Shown: positions 1 to 6,626 of the stretch, one piece after another | Layout of the letters: the number at the start of each line of letters is the position of its first letter | Position numbering within the stretch: position 1 is the stretch's first letter | Source of the DNA: Candidatus Bipolaricaulota bacterium | Lineage (GTDB): Bacteria; Bipolaricaulota; Bipolaricaulia; UBA7950; UBA9294 | DNA: 9,446 bases | Assembly (NCBI GenBank): GCA_021129875.1 | Contig: JAJOKK010000007.1 | Coordinates: 1-9,446 of the forward strand | Reading direction: 5' to 3' | The notes under the pieces: model-generated | Database searches by the model: none | What the model was told of the DNA's origin: nothing | Seen by the model: the letters and a program-made list of their open reading frames with translations, nothing else | Made by a program: the position numbers and the translations under genes

Positions 1-922
1 TTCTCCTATACAGATGCCCACTTGCGAAATACAGGCGGTAAAGTCGGGCTAGGCGGGCAAGTGAGTCGAGCAGGGAGGTTGGAATCGGCGGATCGAACTG
101 CAGGCTGACAACCGAGGAGTCCTTCCCCTGTCTCGTTCGGAATGCATCGTACGTCCCATCGAACGCAATCCTACCCCTATCGAGGACCAGAAGGTGCGTT
201 GCAAGACCTTCCACATCGAGAAGATCATGGCTGGCAAAGAGAAGGGTTGTCCGGTTCTCCGAGGTCAGCAGCCGGAGGAATCGGCGAAGACGGATCTTAG
301 AAACAAGGTCCAGCCCGATAGACGGCTCGTCGAGGAGGAGGACCGGCGGGTTGTGCAGCAGGCTGGCCGCGATTTCGCAGCGCATTCGCTGACCAAGGGA
401 GAGTTCACGAACAGGCGTCCGCAGCAGTGGCGACAGCTGGAGGAGATCGACAAGGCGCGCTGTCTGTTCGGTCGCCGCCTTGCTATCGAGCCCGTAGACC
501 GTCCTCAGGAAGCGGAACGTGTCTTGAATCGGAAGATCCCACCAGAGCTGGGAGCGTTGCCCGAACACAACGCCTATCGCCCGGCGATGAGGCACTCTTT
601 CCTTCCATGGATCGTACCCGGCAACGGAGACTGACCCGGAAGTCGGCAGCAGCACTCCCGTAAGGACCTTCAACAACGATGATTTACCCGCGCCGTTCGC
701 CCCAAGAAGGGCTGTGCTACAACCCGTGGAAACGCAAAAGCTGATCCCTTTTAGCGCCTCGACAGATTCAGCCGAACGCGTGAACAGACCGCCGAGAACA
801 CCCCGTCCCCTTGCCGCGGAATGGAATGTGCGCCACACGTTTTCCACCGCGATTGCAGGCTGCAGATCATCTTTATGTTGGATCAACAGAACTCGCACTC
901 CAATGCCTTGTTCATAACCCAA
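1..922 (-). CDS. ABC-2-type exporter ATP-binding protein, 3' end cut by the window edge
   Basis: Translating the minus strand gives an open frame of about 307 codons that reaches base 1 without a stop. It is a complete ABC nucleotide-binding core: EALKGISF before the Walker A GANGAGKSS (about residues 74-82), a Q-loop region VFGQRSQLWWDLP, the signature LSLGQ (about 174-178), Walker B LLLDEP (about 195-200) and the H-loop histidine in FASHD (about 232). The LWWDLP stretch and the N-terminal extension before the core resemble the ATPases of ABC-2 exporters (NatA/daunorubicin-exporter-like, COG4586 group) more than importers. It would power a membrane permease that I expect to the left of the window. 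The start chosen is TTG at 922, four bases after GAGAGGT; GTG at 898 is a good alternative. It overlaps or abuts the stop of the small gene upstream (912), which suggests one transcript. The substrate cannot be inferred. Confidence 0.9.
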   Translation of the reverse strand, partial: MGYEQGIGVRVLLIQHKDDLQPAIAVENVWRTFHSAARGRGVLGGLFTRSAESVEALKGISFCVSTGCSTALLGANGAGKSSLLKVLTGVLLPTSGSVSVAGYDPWKERVPHRRAIGVVFGQRSQLWWDLPIQDTFRFLRTVYGLDSKAATEQTARLVDLLQLSPLLRTPVRELSLGQRMRCEIAASLLHNPPVLLLDEPSIGLDLVSKIRLRRFLRLLTSENRTTLLFASHDLLDVEGLATHLLVLDRGRIAFDGTYDAFRTRQGKDSSVVSLQFDPPIPTSLLDSLARLARLYRLYFASGHLYRR

Positions 923-1239
923 AGCTACCTCTCATGTTCGCAGAGTCTGTACCCGAACGCACTATCGTGTGTAAGGGCCGATAGTGCTCGGCAACCACCT
1001 CGGCCAGAGGGAAGAATACCACATTGCGAGCACATTTCTCATCCCAGAGGTCCGGGAAGGCAACTTCCTTTGATACTCGGTCGATTGCGGGAAACGGATC
1101 ATCAATGCTCCCGATGGCATACTGCGCATCTCCAATCGCTTCGAACCACTTGCAAAGACGACCGTCAGGCCCAACGATGAACGCATGGTAGAAATCACAC
1201 GCCGACGTCCCGCAGAAGAGCCAATTCGTGGTTTTTCAT
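912..1239 (-). pseudogene. Small unrecognised protein gene, start and body in different frames
   Basis: A minus-strand frame open from about 1220 down to a TGA at 914-912 reads like real protein. Parts are CDFYHAFIVGPDGRL, KWFEAIGDAQYAIGS, VAFPDLWDEKCARNV and FFPLAEVVAEHYRPL. It has no start codon of its own after the in-frame TGA near 1237. Removing one A from the run of five just after the ATG at 1239 would join that ATG to the body as MKTTNWLFCGTSACDFYHAF, giving about 108 residues. I take this as a one-base frameshift in a homopolymer, either a true mutation or a consensus error. No membrane segment, signal peptide or catalytic motif is obvious, and I do not recognise the family. The ATG overlaps the raw stop of the winged-helix ORF upstream, and the stop lies at the start of the ABC ATPase gene. 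A second diverged copy of its 3' end lies at 1576-1676, whose mostly silent-looking changes support real coding. Confidence 0.5.
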
Positions 1240-1457
1240 CCGAGATGACTGCGGGGTTGGCCAGTGCTGCGCAATCTCGAACTCATGGACAGGAGCAACT
1301 CCGGGAACCGGTGATGAGATAGTGTAGAGCCCTTCTCATAGTGGACGATCCATCTGTTCTTACGCAGGTTGTAGAGGGCCTCTGCAACGTGTGAATTGCT
1401 GAGACAAAGCTCCCGTGCCCGTTCCGTTGCAAAGATGCTATCGTCCTCGGAGGACAT
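1195..1457 (-). pseudogene. AbiEi-like winged-helix regulator, frameshifted N-terminal fragment
   Basis: From ATG 1457 the raw ORF runs to a TGA at 1236 (73 codons). The first part, FATERARELCLSNSHVAEAL followed by YNLRKNRWIVHYEKG, has the helix-turn-helix and wing layout of AbiEi antitoxin N-terminal domains, which regulate type IV toxin-antitoxin and viral-defence loci. After EKG the raw frame turns into a serine/arginine-rich string. The next frame instead gives GLYTISSPVPGVAPVHEFEI and AQHW, the usual continuation of this fold. One G missing from the GGG run near 1336 would restore it. The corrected frame stops at 1195, giving about 87 residues. Complete AbiEi proteins are roughly twice this length or more, so the C-terminal part is also missing. 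No AbiEii nucleotidyltransferase partner is visible. The tandem palindromes immediately upstream of the ATG fit an autoregulated DNA binder. The family call rests on eye-matched motifs. Confidence 0.55.
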
Positions 1458-1458
1458 A

Positions 1459-1486
1459 ACTCAGACGAGTTCACTCGGACGAGTTC
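1459..1486. promoter_or_regulatory. Two tandem 14-base palindromic units, probable operator
   Basis: On the plus strand the units are ACTCAGACGAGTTC (1459-1472) and ACTCGGACGAGTTC (1473-1486), differing at one base. The second contains a perfect dyad, ACTCG-GA-CGAGT; the first has the same dyad with one mismatch. A further GAGT-TCG-ACTC half-dyad overlaps the right end (1481-1491). The block ends one base before the ATG (1457) of the AbiEi-like regulator and so lies where its own repressor would bind. AbiEi antitoxins are known to autorepress through repeats upstream of their gene. That this block is such a site is inference. No convincing -35/-10 pair was identified beside it. Confidence 0.5.
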
Positions 1487-1575
1487 GACTCGCCCCTAGA
1501 ATTTCTGAATCAAGAACACATTCCATCAAACTGCAACATGAGGGTCAACTTCGCTTAGGCCTGTAAGGTTCTCTA

Positions 1576-1677
1576 CTACCGGAAGCCAGAGCTCCTGCTC
1601 GCAAAGTTTGTGTCCGAACGCACCACCGTGCGGAAGGGCCGATGTTGCTCGGCAACCACCTCGGCCAGAGGGAAGAC
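1576..1677 (-). pseudogene. Second copy of the 3' end of the small unrecognised gene (remnant)
   Basis: Bases 1596-1676 align without gaps to 935-1015, with about 70 of 81 positions identical and the last 31 bases (1646-1676) exact. The minus-strand translation is FPLAEVVAEQHRPFRTVVRS followed by DTNFASRSSGFR and a TAG at 1578-1576, matching FPLAEVVAEHYRPLHTIVRS of the other copy. A TGA directly precedes the conserved part (about 1680-1678), the homology fades beyond it, and no start exists. The piece is therefore a leftover of a paralogue or of a duplication, lying just downstream of the end of res (1742). No further coding signal was seen in 1458-1741 apart from the operator-like block. Confidence 0.55.
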
Positions 1678-1741
1678 TCATGGTGTTGAATCGCAAGACC
1701 TGACCCTGGCGCCAATGCAAAAGCCGAATGCTCTTGGTGAG

Positions 1742-4534
1742 CTAGGGCAGCAGCCTTCCTGCGTCAGCCCCGCCCTCGCCCAGGAGCTCACGCACCATAT
1801 CCTCAAGCGCGCTCCAACGGTCGTGCTTTAGGCCAAAGTCACTCTGGTTCACGCGCATGAACCGCCACTGTTGGTCGGTTGTCTCCGTCACTTGCCTGCA
1901 CCAGTGCTTCATGGCGGCGTCTTTGACTGGGGTGTCTTCCCAAACACGGCCCTTGGTTTCTATGATCCAATGGACTTCCTCACTACCGATCTTCTGCACC
2001 GCGGCGAAATCGGGATAGTAGAAACCGATGGCACCACTAGGCTTGAGGTAGTCAATTTTGAAGGCTACTCCGCTCTCGCTCTCCGTAGTTCCAAGGGCTG
2101 CGAATCTGACTACATCATCAAGCCCATCCAGGAACTCTGCGAATGCGCGTTCGTAGTCATTGTAGGTGGCCACGTAGTTGAAGATCGTCCTCTGACATTC
2201 GAGTGGTGGCAGATTGCGACGCCAGGTGAAGGTTTTGGCATCAGAGAGGCGGATAGGGTTCCGCTCGAACTCGATGGGTTTGGTCTCGGTTGTCAGCTCG
2301 CCGATGTGCTTGGCTAGGAACTTCGCGATCTCGTTCTGTGTGATGACGCTTCGTAGGTGGCCGCGGATTCGTTCCTCATCGAGGTCGACTGTCTTGCCGA
2401 AGCAACTCTCTTGCAGGTATCGCCTTACAAGAGGATAAAGCCGATCGAAGATGCCGGACAGATTCGCTTCTCGCATGGCCTTATTGCAGATCGATGCGAT
2501 TAGATCTTGAGATAGAGGCGGAGTACCTGTGCCGATGTCCGCCTGATGGATTTCGGTCTCGGTTGTCGCGAACTCCATCTTGAGCCGGATGCGAGTTGGC
2601 TCATTCATGAATTCCTCTTGATCGTAGATCGCCCCAAGCGTGGATGGATCGAAATCCTCAATCCTTGTGTAATTGCGCAAGTAGATGGGTTTTGTCTGAG
2701 GAAAGGCAATGTCATACTTAAGCTTTCTGGCTACGGGAAAGATCTTCACCGGCATCGCTGGAGGCGTTGACATGGTCTTGATTCCCACCCCCTCCTTCTC
2801 CAATAGCCGAACGAAATCCTCGAATGCTTTGGTCCCCATGACCTCAAGTGTCTGCGTGCGATCCGGCCCAATCCCTTGCATCAGGCGCAGCCCTCGCCCG
2901 ACGGCCTGTTCTGGAAGGATCTGCGATTTGGCAGTGAACGGACGGAGACCAAGGGTAACGGTGACGTTCTTGACGTCCCAGCCTTCACGCAGCATGAGCA
3001 CGCTAACGATCACCTTGATCCTGTTTCTCGGAAGATCGATGTCGCGGGCAGCCTTACGGGCCTTCTCAAGGTCTTTCTTGTTGATCCTCCCCTCTTTGTC
3101 GGTGTGGATAACCAAGACCTCGTTCTTCTTAAGTCCGGTCTCTTCGGTCTCGACGAGCCACTCTCCGATCCTGTCCGCATACTTGTTCTTCTCGGTCATG
3201 ACGAACAAGACCGGCTTCTGCCCGAAGTCCTTATACGTATCGTAGTGGACCTTCCATCGCGCCAACGCAGCCAGCAGCCAATCCCCGTAGGCCTCGATGA
3301 CGTTCTCCCCGGTGACCTTTTTGGGATCCTCTCGATTGACTTGATGGACGATCAACGGCGCCTTGACAATGCGGTCCTCCACCGCCTGTGCAAGGGGATA
3401 GTCGCAGATAATCCACGGGAAGTACGTGCCGTTCTGGTCCTTGGGCGTAGCGGAATAATCAAGCCACAGCGCCAGCCCGCGCGGAAGCGCTTCGTGAAGG
3501 CTCGTCAAGGTCTTGTGCCACTCCAGGTCCTCATCATGCACGTGATGCGCCTCGTCATTCAGGACGACCAGATCGCGGCAGTTCTTGATCCGATCGAGCA
3601 TCGGGCGGCCTTGTGAGGAGAGGGCCTTCACCACTGCTTTCCCGAGGATCGCATCGACCGGGTTGATCGGCGTCCAATCCGTTTGGCGGGAAGTGTAGAT
3701 CTGCTCGATGTTGGTGAGAAACAGGTTCCCGGATGGATCCGGCTCAGTGCTCTCCCCGCGAAGGATCACCTTCAGACTGAAGCGGGACTTCCACTCCGGC
3801 GGGATTAACGGAAGGCGATGGAAGATGTCGTTATCGGCAAAGTCCTTCTCCAGGCGCTGATAGACAATGACGTTCGGGGCCAGCACGAGGAAATTCGTTG
3901 CGAGATCCGAACCTTCAGCCAGCTTGTGGTGGAAGTAGGACCAGACGATGGCCATCGCCATGACGACGGTTTTCCCTGAACCAGTGGCCATCTTGAAGGC
4001 ATAGCGCCGGAGGTCCTCGACGGGCAAGTCCTGTGTTTGCTCGCTTTCGACTTCGGTGACATAGCGCAGGAGGCGCCGTTTCCCGTCCATGGCGGTTTCG
4101 ATCCTGAGGTCCTCACCTTCCAACCGTTTCTGCGACCCATCGGGATAGGAGACTTCTCCGAAAGAGCGGATCAGATCGATGATATCGGCGTTCTTCTCGA
4201 TCTCTGTGAGATAGATAAGTGTCTCGATCGCTTCACGCTGGCCAAAGTAGTAGCGCCACAGGTTCCCGTTGACCAAATGGTCTTCCTCGAACCAGTAGGT
4301 GAGAAGCCGCTGGGTGGCGTTCGATGCCCCCGGATAGCCATCGGTGCGCCAGGCACGCACGGCAGATCTCAACTGGTTGACCAGAATTAACCGGCTGGGG
4401 CGGCGCCCTTCCACGACCTCGAAATCCTCGTTCTTGCCGGGTTTCTTGCGGAGGAACCGATTCGGCTCCAGGAAAGCGCAGTGCTCTGGGATCTCGGGCA
4501 GATCCTTGTCGTAGGATATGACGGCTTCTGTCAT
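1742..4534 (-). CDS. res: Type III restriction Res-like subunit (SF2 helicase with PD-(D/E)XK nuclease)
   Basis: A complete 930-residue protein. It carries a superfamily 2 helicase core: Walker A MATGSGKT (182-189), FLVLAPN (215-221), Walker B/motif II NDEAHH (326-331), motif III YSATP (360-364), SVLMLREGWDVKNV (511-524) and motif VI QAVGRGLRL (543-551). The C-terminus has a nuclease site of PD-(D/E)XK type: YYPDF (839-843) followed by WIIETKGR (856-863). The length and layout fit Res subunits of type III restriction enzymes (about 900-1000 residues), which translocate or switch on ATP and cut DNA together with Mod. The N-terminal 170 residues have no obvious motif. The ATG at 4534 is preceded by GGAGGT (4546-4541) seven bases upstream, inside the last codons of mod, and follows the mod stop (4539-4537) by two bases, so the two are probably translated together. 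No internal frame disruption was seen, unlike mod. Confidence 0.92.
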   Translation of the reverse strand: MTEAVISYDKDLPEIPEHCAFLEPNRFLRKKPGKNEDFEVVEGRRPSRLILVNQLRSAVRAWRTDGYPGASNATQRLLTYWFEEDHLVNGNLWRYYFGQREAIETLIYLTEIEKNADIIDLIRSFGEVSYPDGSQKRLEGEDLRIETAMDGKRRLLRYVTEVESEQTQDLPVEDLRRYAFKMATGSGKTVVMAMAIVWSYFHHKLAEGSDLATNFLVLAPNVIVYQRLEKDFADNDIFHRLPLIPPEWKSRFSLKVILRGESTEPDPSGNLFLTNIEQIYTSRQTDWTPINPVDAILGKAVVKALSSQGRPMLDRIKNCRDLVVLNDEAHHVHDEDLEWHKTLTSLHEALPRGLALWLDYSATPKDQNGTYFPWIICDYPLAQAVEDRIVKAPLIVHQVNREDPKKVTGENVIEAYGDWLLAALARWKVHYDTYKDFGQKPVLFVMTEKNKYADRIGEWLVETEETGLKKNEVLVIHTDKEGRINKKDLEKARKAARDIDLPRNRIKVIVSVLMLREGWDVKNVTVTLGLRPFTAKSQILPEQAVGRGLRLMQGIGPDRTQTLEVMGTKAFEDFVRLLEKEGVGIKTMSTPPAMPVKIFPVARKLKYDIAFPQTKPIYLRNYTRIEDFDPSTLGAIYDQEEFMNEPTRIRLKMEFATTETEIHQADIGTGTPPLSQDLIASICNKAMREANLSGIFDRLYPLVRRYLQESCFGKTVDLDEERIRGHLRSVITQNEIAKFLAKHIGELTTETKPIEFERNPIRLSDAKTFTWRRNLPPLECQRTIFNYVATYNDYERAFAEFLDGLDDVVRFAALGTTESESGVAFKIDYLKPSGAIGFYYPDFAAVQKIGSEEVHWIIETKGRVWEDTPVKDAAMKHWCRQVTETTDQQWRFMRVNQSDFGLKHDRWSALEDMVRELLGEGGADAGRLLP

Positions 4535-4536
4535 GG

Positions 4537-6422
4537 CTACACCTCCACCGGGAAGATCTGCGACGTATCGTTCCCGAAGATGTCGACCACCTTGATCATG
4601 ACATTGAACGTTCGGTGGGCCTCGTAGGTGTGTGAGTCGGATATCAGCGGTAGTTTACGATCCTTGCGCGTGCGATAGGCGACCCAGCCCTGCATGAAGG
4701 TGTCGCTCCGGAAGTCCCAATCAACAGCCCAGTAGTCGACATAGTCCGACCACTTACGATCTTCTCCCGCACATCCTCTGGAATGAGGTCCGCGTACGGA
4801 AACGCGAAATCGGTCAGCTCGATCTGGATCTTGCGCTCACCGAGACGCTGGATATTGACTTCGACATGGGCAAGTTCGAAGAACCGGATGTCGCCCTTGT
4901 CAACCGCCTGCTGTTCCATCACCTCGCGTGGGATACTCAGGAGCAGGAGTTTGATGCCACGATGCTTCGCCTCCTGGACAATGTATGGCGACATACCCAT
5001 CTCCCATTCCCAACCGAGGACATGGATCTCGTCCTGCTTGACAGCCAGGCACTCCTCGATACAGGCATTCACCTCGTCAATCGTTACCGGCGCATCGACC
5101 GCACCGACATGCACCATGGCCTTGCCCTTCTTCCCATGAAGATGCTGGGTCCCTGAAAGCGGCTGAGCGCCGTACAGCTTGAGGATGAAGGCCAGGCACT
5201 CGTAGATGGTTAGCTGATCGTCGCTCTTTTTGTCTCCGAACGTCATACCTGCCCAGTACTTGCGCTCGTATTTCCCAAGGTTGAGCACTTCAAAGGGTTT
5301 GCAGTCTTCGATTTCGAGAAGACGCTTCCGCGCAACGTGAATAGCCCATCGAGAGAGATCACAGCCAATCCAACGTCGTCCGAGTTTCTCTGCAGTTACG
5401 CATGCTGTTCCTGAGCCCGCGAAGACATCCATGACAAGTTGGGTCGGGTTCGTCGATGCCATCACGATTCTTCCAAGAAGACTCTCTGGCTTCTGCGTAT
5501 CGTAGCCCACTCGCTCCTTCGATGAGTTGTTCAGCTTATCGATGTTCCATACATCATCAACTGGTTTGCCGCGTGCCAAAGCTTCGTCGACATAGACAGG
5601 CACTTGCCTCGCGCCACCGTCGCGCGTATCGAGCGTGTACTCCCTGCCTTCCTCGTCCGTGTGCAGACGTTGCTTGCGTGTCGCGAGGTATTCCTCGCGA
5701 GATTGATAGGGTGTCGAGACCGGGTTGAAGACAGGGGAATCCCCACCAGAGTAGTACAGCAGGATATCATGCCGGCGCATGAAGGCGTATTTGTTTGGCT
5801 TGTTCCATCCACTGTAATGCCACGAGATGCTATTCCGGAAACGATCAGCGCCGAAAAGCTCATCCAGCAAAAGGCGAGCATGAAATGCCACGCGGTCGTC
5901 GAGATGAACGTAGATGCTTCCCGTATCTGAGAGGAGCTCGTTCAGAATAGCAAGACGGGGGTGAAGCATGCACAGATAACTATCGAGTGCTCGTCCCCAT
6001 GTATCGCGGTAGGCCTTCTCCTCAATCACGGATGGGTCTTTCGTCGCGACGATTCCATCATCTCCTATCATTGCTTTAAACGAAAAATCCGCCCCGGTGG
6101 CAAACGGCGGATCGATGTAGATGAGATCGACCTTGCCGGCGAACTTCTCCAGAAGCGAGCCCATCACCAGCAGGTTGTCGCCCCAGATGAGCTTGTTCTT
6201 CCAGCCTTCCTCGAACGTGTCTCCTTCTTTACCCTCATAGACGTCGAACAGGCTCATCGTCTCGGGCTTTTTCGCTGCTTCACGCGTCGCACGGCTTTCG
6301 TTGACCGTCTCGATCACCTGGAACGGAAGATGGACGCGCGGGACCTCCTTCAATGTTCCGTCGTCGTTGTACTTGCCCGGCCAGACCAGCTCCACCTTGT
6401 TCACATCAATCTTCGCCACCAT
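4537..6422 (-). CDS. mod: Type III Mod-like N6-adenine DNA methyltransferase, frameshift near the C-terminus
   Basis: The order of motifs, DPPF (motif IV, about residues 105-108) before DVFAGSGT (motif I, about 333-340), marks a beta-class amino-methyltransferase. WGDNLLVMGSLL (81-92), GSIYVHLDD (169-177), a long target-recognition stretch (about 180-300) and DTQKPESLL (309-317) also fit. It would modify the recognition site and guide the Res subunit next door. The raw frame stops at 4644 after a tail of poor composition (REKIVSGRTMSTTG onward). One base missing near 4754-4758 would instead continue as KWSDYVDYWAVDWDFRSDTF, then MQGWVAYRTRKDRKLP, VMIKVVDIFGNDTSQ and a TAG at 4539-4537. This gives about 628 residues, close to known Mod lengths, and brings the stop two bases from res. 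The ATG at 6422 overlaps an upstream TGA (TGATG) and has GGAGG (6430-6426) three bases before it; GTG 6425 is an alternative start. The frameshift may be real or a sequence error. Confidence 0.88.
4754..4758 (-). other. Probable single-base frameshift in mod
   Basis: Upstream the frame reads FAFPYADLIPEDVREKI, a normal Mod-family stretch. Immediately after ATC the raw frame becomes VSGRTMSTTGLL, while the next frame gives KWSDYVDYWAVDWDF and stays open for about 70 codons to 4537. The site has no long homopolymer or short tandem repeat, so programmed slippage or phase variation is not suggested. Confidence 0.75.
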
Positions 6423-6615
6423 CACCCTCCGTTCTCTGATTCATCATGCTTCATCGGTAACAACTCGGCTAATTCGCTGGGTGTGTCTGCTTCCTGCGTG
6501 TCGTCAAACGGTGCCGCACGGCGTCACACGGCGTCACATAGAACCATGTGACGGCACGTGTATCTGCCACGACCCCTTTTGTACAGCTCTTCGACTTGCT
6601 GTCATATCGTGTCAT
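6422..6615 (-). CDS. Candidate small ORF between ATPase and mod, frame broken once
   Basis: From ATG 6615 the raw frame gives a 48-residue peptide ending at TAG 6471-6469. Its first 35 residues look protein-like (MTRYDSKSKSCTKGVVADTR then AVTWFYVTPCDAVRH). The remainder in that frame is RLTTRRKQTHPAN, which looks out of frame. The adjacent frame over the same bases reads FDDTQEADTPSELAELLPMK then HDESENGG and stops at a TGA overlapping the mod ATG. That is a normal acidic tail with a textbook TGATG coupling to the next gene. Adding one base near 6500-6512 would join them into about 64 residues. I do not recognise a family, and no strong ribosome-binding site precedes 6615. The alternative is that this is a non-coding gap and both readings are chance. 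The ORF also contains the inverted and tandem repeats at 6517-6553. Confidence 0.4.
6517..6553. repeat. Tandem 10-base repeat running into an 8-base inverted repeat
   Basis: CACGGCGTCA occurs twice in tandem (6517-6526 and 6527-6536). CGTCACAT (6532-6539) pairs with ATGTGACG (6546-6553) around a six-base loop. A similar GTCA/TGAC flavour continues nearby. The structure lies between the ATPase and mod, inside the candidate small ORF. It could form an RNA hairpin or bind a dimeric protein. There is no U-run after it, so it is not a rho-independent terminator. Confidence 0.4.
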
Positions 6616-6626
6616 ATGAATCCGTA

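Noticed and set aside
962..1198. Minus-strand 78-codon ORF beginning MISTMRSSLGL
   Set aside because: The overlapping frame (912-1239) reads as natural protein and is conserved in the second copy at 1596-1676; this one is a shadow.
1526..1720. Minus-strand 64-codon ORF over the repeat remnant
   Set aside because: It crosses the remnant in the wrong frame and matches nothing in the other copy's coding frame.
923..1741. Insertion sequence or attachment site explaining the decayed zone
   Set aside because: No transposase reading, terminal inverted repeats, tRNA gene or target duplication was found; the only repeat is the coding 81-base one.
2876..3616. Plus-strand ORF of 246 codons, and other long plus-strand ORFs across res, mod and the helicase
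   Set aside because: They lie opposite genes with clear motifs, have no family-like content, and are expected from codon bias on the other strand.
4754..4758. Phase-variable mod switching by slippage
   Set aside because: Phase-variable mod genes usually carry long simple repeats, and none is found at the frame break.
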